DNA of 21,855 bases, taken from assembly GCA_038237665.1 (NCBI GenBank), contig JBBRYK010000041.1:1-21855 (forward strand), given 5' to 3'. Below are positions 7,829 to 15,075 of the stretch, in pieces. The notes below the pieces were generated by a model that was not told the origin of the DNA, made no database searches, and was given only the letters and a program-made list of their open reading frames with translations. The position numbers and the translations under genes are program-made. The stretch's first letter is position 1, and each line of letters opens with the position of its first letter. The stretch is from JBBRYK01 sp038237665. Lineage in GTDB: Bacteria > Actinomycetota > Thermoleophilia > Gaiellales > Gaiellaceae.

Positions 7829-9021
7829 CGTTCCGGGACCTCTTGTTCGTAGCGCTCCACCCGGGCCTTCGCCGTCGCCTCGCTCGTCAGGTCGTGGTCG
7901 AAAAGGCGCCGCCGCTCGGCCTGCGAGAGCTGCGCGGCGACGAGCGTCGGGCTCACGTAGACGGCGCGGTAGAGATGCAGGCCGCCGACGATGTTCCACG
8001 GCACGCCCTGGTAGACGGCGATGCGGCCGTCCTTCTCGGCGCCGACGAAGTGCGCGCGGGAAAGGCCGAAGAGCGCCAGCGCTCCCGCGAGAGCGAGCAG
8101 CGCGACGACCGCGATCAGCACTGCCCAGGCACGCTTGCTCAGGCGCCGGCCGCTGCGTGCAGGCGCCGGCTGGAGCGACTCCCAGTCGTCCGCGGCCCAA
8201 CCCGGCCGGTCCTCGACAGCGATCGTCGGCACGCCGTCGGACTCCGTGAGCGTCTCTTCGTCGACCGGAGCGGCCGGCGTCTCGTCCAGGACCTTTCCCG
8301 GCGCGTCGGAACCGGACATCTCGAAGCAGACGATCGTGATGTTGTCCTCGCCGCCGCTCTTGTTCGCGGCGCGGACGAGCTCCTTGAGCGCCGCGTCGAG
8401 GTCGGCCCGGTTCCGGTCGAGCGTGTCGAGGATCGTCTGGTCGTCGACCATCGACGTCAGCCCGTCCGAGCAGAGCAGGAAGAGGTCGCCCGGCTCGCCG
8501 GCGATCGAGAACGTGTCGACGTCGACGTCGGCCTCGGTGCCAAGGGCGCGCGTGATCACGTTCCGCTGCGGGTGCGAGTCGGCCTCTTCGGGTGACAGCT
8601 TGCCGCTGCGGACGAGCTCGGAGACGAGAGAGTGGTCTTCGGTCACCTGCTCCAGCGCGCCGTTGCGGATCAGATAGGCGCGCGAATCGCCGACGTGGCC
8701 GATCGTGACCCCGCCGTCGTGAACCAGCGCGACCGTCATCGTCGTGCCCATGCCGGCCGCAGCCTCGTCCTCGCTCGACCGCGTGTAGACGCGGCGGTTC
8801 GCCTCCTGGATCAGCGCCGTCACGTGCGCTTCCGGCCCCGCGTCCGAGCCTGCATCCTCGCGGACGGCGGCGGCGGCGAGCCGCGAGGCGATCTCGCCCG
8901 CCTGCGCGCCGCCCATCCCGTCTGCGATCGCGAACAGGGGCGGCTCGCAGACGAAGGCGTCCTCGTTCCGCCGCCGCTTCCGGCCGGGGTCGGTGATCGC
9001 TGCGCTCGAGCCGAGCTTCAT
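7825..9021 (-). CDS. pstP: Membrane-anchored PP2C-type Ser/Thr protein phosphatase
   Basis: Metal-dependent phosphatase that reverses phosphorylation by the operon's Ser/Thr kinases. The product is 398 residues. The catalytic PP2C domain spans ~1-236 with the metal-site motifs RNED (18-21), DGMGG (34-38), GDSR (111-114), SDG (185-187) and GEDNIT (224-229). A negatively charged linker is followed by a basic stretch (RSGRRLSKR) and one membrane helix (~298-320). About 78 extracytoplasmic residues form the tail, whose HFVGAEKDGRIAVYQGVP segment resembles the external domain of actinobacterial PstP. ATG at 9021 overlaps the fhaB stop (ATGA), and the stop overlaps rodA (ATGA), suggesting tight co-translation. 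Confidence 0.95.
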   Translation of the reverse strand: MKLGSSAAITDPGRKRRRNEDAFVCEPPLFAIADGMGGAQAGEIASRLAAAAVREDAGSDAGPEAHVTALIQEANRRVYTRSSEDEAAAGMGTTMTVALVHDGGVTIGHVGDSRAYLIRNGALEQVTEDHSLVSELVRSGKLSPEEADSHPQRNVITRALGTEADVDVDTFSIAGEPGDLFLLCSDGLTSMVDDQTILDTLDRNRADLDAALKELVRAANKSGGEDNITIVCFEMSGSDAPGKVLDETPAAPVDEETLTESDGVPTIAVEDRPGWAADDWESLQPAPARSGRRLSKRAWAVLIAVVALLALAGALALFGLSRAHFVGAEKDGRIAVYQGVPWNIVGGLHLYRAVYVSPTLVAAQLSQAERRRLFDHDLTSEATAKARVERYEQEVPER

Positions 9022-9509
9022 TTCTCGTACCTGAGGTCGGTCTGGCCGATGCGGACGACGTCGCCCGGCCGCAGCCGCCGTGGCTCCGACAGGCGGGCGC
9101 CGTTGACGTAGGTGCCGTTCGTCGAGCCGATGTCCTCGACCCAGACGCCGTCACGCCGCGGCTCGAAGCGCGCGTGCTTCGTCGACGCGAACTCGTCCTG
9201 GTCGAGTGGGAGATCGTTCTGCGTCCCGCGTCCCACGGTCAGCGCGGCGGCGTCGAGAACGCGCTCCGACGACTGCTCCAGCGCGGGGCTCTGGAGAACG
9301 ACCAGCCGGCCCGTCGTGACCGGCCGCGTCCCGAGCAGCTGCCGGGCCTGGTGCGGCGCCAGCACCATGCTCTCCTGGGGCAGGCGCAGGTCACGGCTCG
9401 CGCTGCGGACGATCCGCCAGATGAAGAGGTAGAGCAGAACGAGGAAGGCGATCTTGAGCAGGAGGAGCGCCTCCTCGACGGCGACCGAGCCGAACATCTG
9501 GGAGCTCAC
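9018..9509 (-). CDS. fhaB: Membrane-anchored FHA-domain protein (FhaB/FipA-like)
   Basis: Phosphothreonine-reading adaptor, likely recruiting phosphorylated division or wall proteins to the membrane. The product is 163 residues if GTG at 9509 is used. A single N-terminal helix (~13-35) is followed by a linker and a C-terminal FHA domain (~85-163). The phosphopeptide-binding residues are visible: G93-R94, S109-T-K-H112 and GSTNGT (128-133) followed by YVNG. Size, topology and position between fhaA and pstP match mycobacterial FhaB (FipA). I prefer the GTG at 9509 because it overlaps the fhaA stop as GTGA, the junction type used through this operon. The ATG at 9497 is the alternative and removes only four residues. 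Confidence 0.9.
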   Translation of the reverse strand: MSSQMFGSVAVEEALLLLKIAFLVLLYLFIWRIVRSASRDLRLPQESMVLAPHQARQLLGTRPVTTGRLVVLQSPALEQSSERVLDAAALTVGRGTQNDLPLDQDEFASTKHARFEPRRDGVWVEDIGSTNGTYVNGARLSEPRRLRPGDVVRIGQTDLRYEK

Positions 9510-10285
9510 TCTGGAAGCTCGCGCGCGAAGACGAGCTCGGTTGAGCCGAGGGTCACCTTGTCGCCGCTCTCCAGCTTCGCACGCTTCAGTCGGCGGCCGT
9601 TGACGATGATGCCGTTCGTCGAGTCGAGGTCGACGAGCCAGTAGGCGGTTCCTTCCTGGCGCAGCTCGGCGTGCCGCCGCGAGATGTTCGGGTCGACGAC
9701 CTGGATGTCGCATTCCTTGGAGCGGCCGATGACCGTGCGGCGCTTGTCGATCTCGTAGCGGGTTTCGCCGGCCGTCAGGCTGACGAGCTCCCGAGACAGG
9801 CCCAGCTCGTCGACGGAGGCTGCTTCGGTGACGGGCTGCGCGGCGGCCTTGTAGATCATCGTGGCACCGGGCTCCGGCTGAGGGCTGGGTGCGCCGGCCC
9901 GGACGGGCTCGGGTGTGTCTTGCACCATCCGCGTGGCGATCCCGAACTCGCCGACGGCGAGGTCGGCGTCGGTCTCGAGGAGGACGACGGGAGTCGACAG
10001 GAGGTCGTAACTCTCCTTGCGTGCATGCTCGCCGAGGTACTCCTGCAGCTCGCCCTTGAGTGCGTCCTCGTACGAGGCGAACTGCTCGCGGTCGCCGGGC
10101 GAGAGGTAGACCGTGTATTCGTTCGGGACGTAGACCCTGGAGACGGAGATCATCCGGTGGTCGTCCATCTCCTTGACGAGCTTGCGGGCGAGCTCGACGG
10201 GCTGGACGTTCGCACGGAAGGCGCGGCCGAAGACGCCCTCGAAGAGCGACTCGAGCTTCTGTTCGATGTTGCGGAGAACGGCCAC
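9506..10285 (-). CDS. fhaA: DUF3662 + FHA-domain protein (FhaA)
   Basis: Cytoplasmic phosphothreonine-binding regulator of peptidoglycan synthesis in actinobacteria; mycobacterial FhaA binds phosphorylated MviN/MurJ-like partners. The product is 259 residues. The N-terminal DUF3662 domain (~1-118) begins with LRNIEQKLESLFEGVFGRAF and contains VQPVELARKLVKEMD. A Pro-rich linker (~122-142) leads to a C-terminal FHA domain (~165-259) with G187-R, S202-RRH and DLDSTNG (219-225) followed by VNGRRL. Mycobacterial FhaA has a longer linker. GTG at 10285 is the start, 38 bases after the stop of the membrane kinase. A 6-bp hairpin sits in that gap. Confidence 0.94.
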   Translation of the reverse strand: MAVLRNIEQKLESLFEGVFGRAFRANVQPVELARKLVKEMDDHRMISVSRVYVPNEYTVYLSPGDREQFASYEDALKGELQEYLGEHARKESYDLLSTPVVLLETDADLAVGEFGIATRMVQDTPEPVRAGAPSPQPEPGATMIYKAAAQPVTEAASVDELGLSRELVSLTAGETRYEIDKRRTVIGRSKECDIQVVDPNISRRHAELRQEGTAYWLVDLDSTNGIIVNGRRLKRAKLESGDKVTLGSTELVFARELPE

Positions 10286-10323
10286 GGGCGCTTGGGGACT
10301 CAGTTCCCCATTGCGCGGCGAGT

Positions 10324-11973
10324 TTACCCGGCGGGTTCGGCCGCCCGAACAGGTATTCGTGCCCTACCGAGGAGCGAGCGCCACGGAATCGGCTGCTCGC
10401 GCGCGACCAGCGCCAGGCAGGTGGCCCAGGCGGTCAGCGCCACGGGCAGTGCGTGGATCGAGGTTGCCGGGAGGAGCGAGCAGGCGATCACTCCGGCGCC
10501 GAACGCCACCGTCCACCACGGGCCGCGTCCGCGGAGCAGTGGCAGGACCGCGGCGGCGGTGGCCAGCACGAGCGCCTGGCGAATCACCGCAGGCTCCGAC
10601 GTGAGCATGCGGTGAAGGGCGCGGGCAACCGCGGCCGGATGGCCTGCGCCGTCGATCTGCAGCCTTCCCGGCGCCGGGTCGGCCGTGAAGGGCAGCGCGC
10701 GGCCCGCCAGGCCCGACACGAGGCTCGCGCCGAGAACCCCGAACGCCGCGAGTGCCGCGCGCCGGAGGCGCCCGCTGCAGCGTTCGAGCGCGAGCGGGAG
10801 GAGGCCCAGCGCCCCGATAGGCGCCAGCAGCGGCGCCGCGACGAATGCGAGCGCTTCTCTCGGCCGTCTCCAGGAGCAGGCGAACCAGGCCCCTGCGACC
10901 GCCGCATACAGCAGGGCGAGCCCCTGGGCGACGTGTCCGAGCGGGAGGATCGGCACGGCGAGGGCGGCCGCCAGCCCGATCCGCGGCCGTAGCGCCGTCA
11001 GCGCCGCGACCGCGAGGGCGAGACTGAGGGGCCAGCCGCCGGGGTAGAACGGCAGCGCGGACGCTCCGTACAGCGCGTACACGCCGGCCGCGGCGGAACT
11101 TAGTAACACCGTGTTACTTGGTCTCAAGGCCACGGGCCGGCGCCGCCGGGTGCGAAGCGGCGTCCTGCGCAGGCTCGAGGCGAACTTGCCGGCGCTCGGC
11201 CGTTTGCCCGGGTCGAGCGACAGCGCGCGGTCGACGAGCGCGGTCAGCCGCTTCGGCAGGTCGGGCCGCGCCTTGGCCAGCGACGGTGCTCGGGATTCGA
11301 TCGCGCGGGCGGTATCGAGCAGTGAGGACGTCCAGAACGGATGGCGTCCCGCGAGGCCTTCCCAGAGGAGGACGCCGACCGACCAGACATCCGCGGCGGG
11401 CGTCGCCGTGCGCCCGCGCAGGCGTTCGGGCGAGATGTAGGCGAGCGTCCCCGGCACGTCGCCGACCGCGGTCAGGGTCTCCTCCTCCTTGATCAGCGCG
11501 AGCCCGAAGTCGAGCAGGTAGGCGGAGATGCTCTTTCCGTCGGCCAGCAGGACGTTGGAGGGCTTGACGTCGCGGTGGACGATCCCGTGCTCGTGGGCGT
11601 GCGCGAGACCGTCCAGTATCTGGACGGCGATCTGGAGGACCGCGCGGTCGCTCAGCTCGCCCGCGCGGAGCGCGTCTCGAAGCGTTCGACCGGGGATGTA
11701 CTCGTACGCGATGTAGACGTGCTCGGCGTCGCGGGAGAGGGTGTACGCCCTCAGGCAGCGCTCGTGCCGCAGACGCGCCGCGGTGGCCGCCTCGCGTTCG
11801 GCCCGCGTTCCGGCGTTTCCCTCTCTCGGGACCACCTTCAGGGCGATCTCGCGGCCGGAGCGCTCGTCGCGAGCGAGCCAGACCGACCCGGACCCGCCGC
11901 TGCCCAGGGGACGTAGTAGCCGGTAGCGCTCCAGGATCAGCTTCGTCTCGGGCGCTCCCGCAAGTCGACCCAC
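10324..11973 (-). CDS. Ser/Thr protein kinase fused to a C-terminal polytopic membrane domain
   Basis: The product is 549 residues. The N-terminal kinase domain (~15-270) is complete: glycine loop GSGGSG (24-29), Lys46, HRDVKPSN (133-140, Asp135), DFG (155-157), SPERLRGR and a DVWSVGVLLWE helix. A basic linker (TPLRTRRRRP) leads into a hydrophobic half (~287-525) with about eight predicted membrane helices and no PASTA, WD40 or other sensor domain that I recognise. It heads the cell-wall operon, 38 bases before fhaA. It is therefore likely to act in the same pathway, but its signal is unknown. GTG at 11973 was chosen because it lies just upstream of the kinase fold. A 15-base palindrome sits in the coding sequence of the linker (11103-11117) and forces rare TTA and CTA codons. 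Confidence 0.9.
   Translation of the reverse strand: MGRLAGAPETKLILERYRLLRPLGSGGSGSVWLARDERSGREIALKVVPREGNAGTRAEREAATAARLRHERCLRAYTLSRDAEHVYIAYEYIPGRTLRDALRAGELSDRAVLQIAVQILDGLAHAHEHGIVHRDVKPSNVLLADGKSISAYLLDFGLALIKEEETLTAVGDVPGTLAYISPERLRGRTATPAADVWSVGVLLWEGLAGRHPFWTSSLLDTARAIESRAPSLAKARPDLPKRLTALVDRALSLDPGKRPSAGKFASSLRRTPLRTRRRRPVALRPSNTVLLSSAAAGVYALYGASALPFYPGGWPLSLALAVAALTALRPRIGLAAALAVPILPLGHVAQGLALLYAAVAGAWFACSWRRPREALAFVAAPLLAPIGALGLLPLALERCSGRLRRAALAAFGVLGASLVSGLAGRALPFTADPAPGRLQIDGAGHPAAVARALHRMLTSEPAVIRQALVLATAAAVLPLLRGRGPWWTVAFGAGVIACSLLPATSIHALPVALTAWATCLALVAREQPIPWRSLLGRARIPVRAAEPAG
11103..11117. repeat. 15-base palindrome GTAACAC-C-GTGTTAC inside the kinase gene
   Basis: A perfect inverted repeat of two 7-base arms around a single C. 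The same arms occur twice more at 16099-16113 and 16186-16200. In the minus-strand gene it encodes the residues around N287-T-V-L-L291, at the junction between kinase domain and membrane domain. Confidence 0.85.
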
Positions 11974-12064
11974 GACAACGTCTGTTGGCTACCGTAGGAG
12001 AAACTCCTTCGCCGAAGTCGGCCTCCAGGGCAGGGAAAGCGCCCGTGCAGGCCGAATGACCCGG

Positions 12065-12070
12065 TACAGT
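12065..12070 (+). promoter_or_regulatory. Possible -10 box for the membrane-protein gene at 12101
   Basis: TACAGT fits TANNNT and lies 30 bases before the ATG at 12101, in the 127-base region shared with the divergent kinase operon. No good -35 is visible, so this is tentative. Confidence 0.25.
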
Positions 12071-12100
12071 GGCTCGAGTCTCGGCACCCCCGGAACCCTC

Positions 12101-13252
12101 ATGACGGAGCGCGACGCCGACATCGAGTTCTACTTCTTCGACGACGAACCCGAAACCGACCAGACACAGACGATCGAGCGGGACGTCCGTCGCGGCGGCC
12201 CGCCGCCGCGCCCGCCCGGACAGCCGCCGCGCGGGTCAGGCGAAGGACCTGGCAAGCCTGGCGGCGCTGCGCCGCTGCTCCGCCTGATCGGGCTGGTCGC
12301 GTTCGCGATCCTGATCGTTGTCCTGCTCGTCTTCTGGGTGCAGAGTTGCCGCGACTCCGGCAAGAAGAACTCGTACAAGCACTACCTGGAGAAAATCGGT
12401 GCCGTCGGCAAGGACTCGCAGAACATCGGCCGTGAGCTCGCCGACGTGATCACCACGCCCGGGCTCAAGTTCTCGGATCTCTCCCAGCGGCTGCCGGGTC
12501 TGATCACGCAGCAGCAGCAGGACGTTCGCCGGGCGCAGGCGCTGTCGCCGCCCGGGCCGCTGCGGCTCGAACAGCAGCATGCGCTCGAGGCGCTCGAGTT
12601 CCGTGTCAGCGGCCTCCAGGGGCTCAAGGCCGCGCTCCAGACCGCCTCGACCTCGAAGACGGGCAACGACGCGAGCATCCTCTCGGAGCAGGCGAAGCGT
12701 CTGACGACGAGCGACGTGCTCTGGGACGACCTGTTCAAGACGCCCGCCGTTGCCGAATTAGGCAACCAGGGGGTTCGCGGCGTACCCGTGCCCGACTCGA
12801 ACTTCGTGCAGCTGCCGGAGTTCGATGCGGTTCGCTCCTGGCAGGAGATCCTCGACCGGCTGCGGCGCGTCGCCCCGACCGGCCTCCACGGGACACGGCT
12901 CGTCGTCGTCCGCGCGCTGCCCTCGAACAAGGAGCTCTCCACCACCTCGGACAACACTGTCGTCGCCTCACAGGATCTCGGCTTCGCCGTCACCGTCGAG
13001 GACAGCGGCGACGCGTCGGAGGCGCGCGTCGAGGTGACGCTGACGATCCAGCAGAGCCCGTCCCCGATCACGAAGAAGCAGACGATCGACACGATCAACG
13101 CCGGCCAGCAGAAGACGGTCGTGTTCAAGAACCTCGGAGCCGTCCAGTTCGCGACGAAGACCACGGTCAAGGTCGACATCAAGGCCGTGCTCGGCGAGCA
13201 GAACCTGGACAACAACTCCGCGCAGTACCCGGTCATCTTCTCGCTGGGTTAG
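12101..13252 (+). CDS. Single-pass membrane protein with extracytoplasmic CARDB-like C-terminus, unknown function
   Basis: The product is 383 residues from the ATG at 12101. The in-frame ATG at 12056 would add 15 unremarkable residues. The cytoplasmic N-terminus (1-58) is acidic, then contains T22 and T24 in a D-Q-T-Q-T-I-E context, then becomes Pro/Gly-rich. One membrane helix (~61-80) follows. The exterior part begins with a helical, Gln-rich region (~90-215) of possible coiled-coil character and ends with a beta-rich domain (~285-383) resembling CARDB/DUF11-like adhesive folds. It is transcribed divergently from the kinase-headed wall operon and followed 13 bases later by a DUF4446 gene. 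I know no named family for it. The topology suggests an envelope protein, possibly a kinase substrate or FHA partner (inference). Confidence 0.75.
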   Translation: MTERDADIEFYFFDDEPETDQTQTIERDVRRGGPPPRPPGQPPRGSGEGPGKPGGAAPLLRLIGLVAFAILIVVLLVFWVQSCRDSGKKNSYKHYLEKIGAVGKDSQNIGRELADVITTPGLKFSDLSQRLPGLITQQQQDVRRAQALSPPGPLRLEQQHALEALEFRVSGLQGLKAALQTASTSKTGNDASILSEQAKRLTTSDVLWDDLFKTPAVAELGNQGVRGVPVPDSNFVQLPEFDAVRSWQEILDRLRRVAPTGLHGTRLVVVRALPSNKELSTTSDNTVVASQDLGFAVTVEDSGDASEARVEVTLTIQQSPSPITKKQTIDTINAGQQKTVVFKNLGAVQFATKTTVKVDIKAVLGEQNLDNNSAQYPVIFSLG

Positions 13253-13265
13253 TTAGCCTCGCGGG

Positions 13266-13757
13266 ATGGTCCCGCTCGCTTTCCAGACTGTCTGGATCGC
13301 CGCCGTGGCGGCTGCTGCACTCGCGGCGGTCGCGATCGGAGTGACGGTTGCGCTCTGGGTGCGCCTCGGAACGGTCCGGGCGGGGCAGAAGGTTCTGCTG
13401 GGCGGGGGCAAGGGCGATCTCGTGGACTTCGCCGTCTCGCTCCAGGGCCGCATCGACGATCTCCACAGCGCGGTCGACGAGGTCGCGGGGGGCCTGGCCC
13501 GCGTCGACCGGCGAGTCGCGGGCAGCCTTTCCAACACGGCGATCGTCCGTTTCGACGCCTATGAGGGCACGGGCGGCCAGCAGTCCGCAGCCGTCGCTCT
13601 TCTCGACGCGAACCGGTCCGGGGTGGTGATCAGCGCGATCCAGGGCCGCGACTACGCGCGCATCTACGTGAAGGAGCTCGACCACGGCCGGGCGTCGATC
13701 GCGCTCTCCCCGGAGGAGCAGCAGGCCGTCGACCGGGCCATGGCACCAGCCTCTTAG
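13266..13757 (+). CDS. DUF4446 family membrane-anchored protein
   Basis: The product is 163 residues. An N-terminal membrane helix (~7-31) is followed by a helical coiled-coil-like segment (~52-88) and a conserved C-terminal domain. The C-terminal pattern IVRFDAYEGTGGQQSAAVAL followed by LLDANRSGVVISAI, YVKEL and LSPEEQQAVDRA is typical of DUF4446, a family of unknown function common in Firmicutes and Actinobacteria. The ATG at 13266 lies 13 bases after the preceding stop. It has TAGCCT ending 6 bases upstream, the same spacing as other leaderless-looking starts here, so it may have its own promoter as well as read-through. Confidence 0.85.
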   Translation: MVPLAFQTVWIAAVAAAALAAVAIGVTVALWVRLGTVRAGQKVLLGGGKGDLVDFAVSLQGRIDDLHSAVDEVAGGLARVDRRVAGSLSNTAIVRFDAYEGTGGQQSAAVALLDANRSGVVISAIQGRDYARIYVKELDHGRASIALSPEEQQAVDRAMAPAS

Positions 13758-13777
13758 CAGCTACATTTTCGCGGGGT

Positions 13778-14314
13778 ATGGAGCAGGTTCTCGTGTTGAA
13801 CGCCAGCTACGAGCCGCTGAACGTCTGCTCGGTTCGGCGCGCGCACGTGCTCGTCTACAAGGGGAAGGCCGAGGTGCTCGAGGCGCTCGAGCGCCCCCTG
13901 CGCACCTCGACCGATACCTACCCCTGGCCTCACGTGATCCGGCTCGTCACCTACGTCCACGTTCCGCGTGCCGCCCAGCGGAAGATCTCGCGCCGGGCGC
14001 TCTTCGCCCGCGACAACTGGCGCTGCGTCTACTGCGGCACCGGCGGCGGGCGCCTGACGCTCGACCACGTCGTCCCGCGCAGCCGCGGCGGGGACTCGGT
14101 CTGGGAGAACGTCGTCACCTCCTGCGCGCCCTGCAACCTGCGCAAGGGCAACCGGTTGCCCCACGAGGTGGCGATGGAGCTACCGATGCCGCCGAGACCG
14201 CCGGCGCCCGTCCTCTTCATCCGGCTCGCCGCGCCGACGATCCCGACTGGCTGGCAGCGCTACCTCGAGTACTTCACCGCTTCGGCGACATCGTCGTCCA
14301 CCGCCGCCGCTTAG
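13778..14314 (+). CDS. HNH endonuclease family protein
   Basis: The product is 178 residues. The N-terminal part (VLVLNASYEPLNVCSVRRA, then VYKGKAEVLE) is the standard lead of a widespread actinobacterial and cyanobacterial HNH family. The nuclease core has zinc-binding C83-V-Y-C86 and C116-A-P-C119, and the catalytic L-D96-H97-V with PRSRGGDSVWENVV and CNLRKGNR. Such proteins occur as single housekeeping-like genes of undefined role, possibly in DNA repair or processing. The start ATG at 13778 follows a TACATT box (13762-13767) by 10 bases. Its stop TAG shares four bases with the stop of the convergent rhodanese gene. Confidence 0.92.
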   Translation: MEQVLVLNASYEPLNVCSVRRAHVLVYKGKAEVLEALERPLRTSTDTYPWPHVIRLVTYVHVPRAAQRKISRRALFARDNWRCVYCGTGGGRLTLDHVVPRSRGGDSVWENVVTSCAPCNLRKGNRLPHEVAMELPMPPRPPAPVLFIRLAAPTIPTGWQRYLEYFTASATSSSTAAA

Positions 14315-15039
14315 AGGCTCCTCTCGACGGGTAGGCCGCGCGTCGACCAGTCGCTCCACGAGCCGGGGTACAACCTTGCGTCTGGTCGTCCGGCCGCGTG
14401 GAGGGCCAGTAGGTTGACGCAAGCGACCACGCCGGAACCGCAGTAGACGACGATCTCGTCCGCTTCCAGGACCTGCGCCGGGAGCACCGTGACCGAAGGC
14501 GGGACGTTGAGGGCGCCGGGGATGTGACCCGCGACGGGATCGATCGGCTCGAGCTCGCCCCGGTAGCGCTCGGGTGAGCGCGAGTCGACGACGACCAGGC
14601 TAGGCTCGCCGAGCCGGTCGAGCAGCTCCCCGGCGTCGATCGTGTCGCCCGAGCGCGGCCGCGCCTCGAATTGCGCGGGGTCGGTCTCTTCCTCGCCCGT
14701 GGCGAGGGGGCCGCGCCAGGCCTCGAGGCCGTTTTCGAGCAGTGCCACGTCTTCGTGGCCGAAATGGCGGAGCAGCCACCAGAGCCTCGCGCCGCCGCCG
14801 GTTCCCTGGTCGTAGGCGACCACGAGGACCCCGGGCCCGATGCCCGCTCGCCCCGCCGCCTCGACGAAGCGCTCGGCGCTCGGCAGTGGATGGCGACCGG
14901 CATTCGGGACGGAGAGGTCGGAGAGCTCCGTGTCGAGGTCGAGGACCGAGGCGCCGGGGATGTGCCCGGCGAGGTAGAGCTCGCGCCCACGCTCGGGCTT
15001 GCCGAGCTCGTACCGGCAGTCGACGAACTGGTAGCGCAC
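14311..15039 (-). CDS. Two-domain sulfurtransferase (rhodanese/3-mercaptopyruvate sulfurtransferase family)
   Basis: Transfers sulfane sulfur from thiosulfate or 3-mercaptopyruvate to a thiol acceptor in the cytoplasm. The product is 242 residues, somewhat shorter than the usual 270-285. The N-terminal inactive rhodanese domain (~1-112) has FVDCRYEL, AGHIPGA and AYDQGTGGGARLWWLL, with Asp77 at the usual active-site position. The catalytic C-terminal domain (~130-242) has VVDSRSPERYRGE, AGHIPGALNVP and the active-site loop C200-G-S-G-V-V-A. The loop sequence does not decide between thiosulfate and mercaptopyruvate as substrate. The GTG at 15039 begins directly at the first strand. The gene is convergent with the HNH gene (stops share bases 14311-14314) and divergent from the Vps62-like gene. 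Confidence 0.92.
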   Translation of the reverse strand: MRYQFVDCRYELGKPERGRELYLAGHIPGASVLDLDTELSDLSVPNAGRHPLPSAERFVEAAGRAGIGPGVLVVAYDQGTGGGARLWWLLRHFGHEDVALLENGLEAWRGPLATGEEETDPAQFEARPRSGDTIDAGELLDRLGEPSLVVVDSRSPERYRGELEPIDPVAGHIPGALNVPPSVTVLPAQVLEADEIVVYCGSGVVACVNLLALHAAGRPDARLYPGSWSDWSTRGLPVERSL

Positions 15040-15061
15040 GGACCCCAGATTGCCTGACAGC

Positions 15062-15067
15062 TACGAT
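15062..15067 (+). promoter_or_regulatory. -10 box (TACGAT) for the Vps62-like gene
   Basis: TACGAT ends 8 bases before the TTG start at 15076, consistent with a leaderless or near-leaderless transcript. The 36-base divergent gap also has to hold the promoter of the rhodanese gene, for which CAATCT on the minus strand (15052-15047) is a candidate. Confidence 0.4.
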
Positions 15068-15075
15068 CGGGCGCG

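Noticed and set aside
7829..9154. Upstream extension of the rodA frame to 9154
   Set aside because: It is an Arg/Ala-rich shadow of pstP and fhaB; the ATGA junction at 7825-7828 gives a natural start.
10293..10310. Hairpin TGGGGA / TCCCCA between the membrane kinase and fhaA
   Set aside because: Six-bp stem with no T-run on either strand. It could be chance, and the operon is likely to read through it.
11996..12022. Small palindromes AGGAG-AAA-CTCCT and GCCGA-AG-TCGGC in the divergent gap
   Set aside because: Five-base arms are expected by chance at this GC content and are not repeated elsewhere in the window.
14311..14314. Shared stop codons of the HNH and rhodanese genes (TTAG)
   Set aside because: A 4-base convergent overlap is common in compact genomes and shows nothing unusual by itself.
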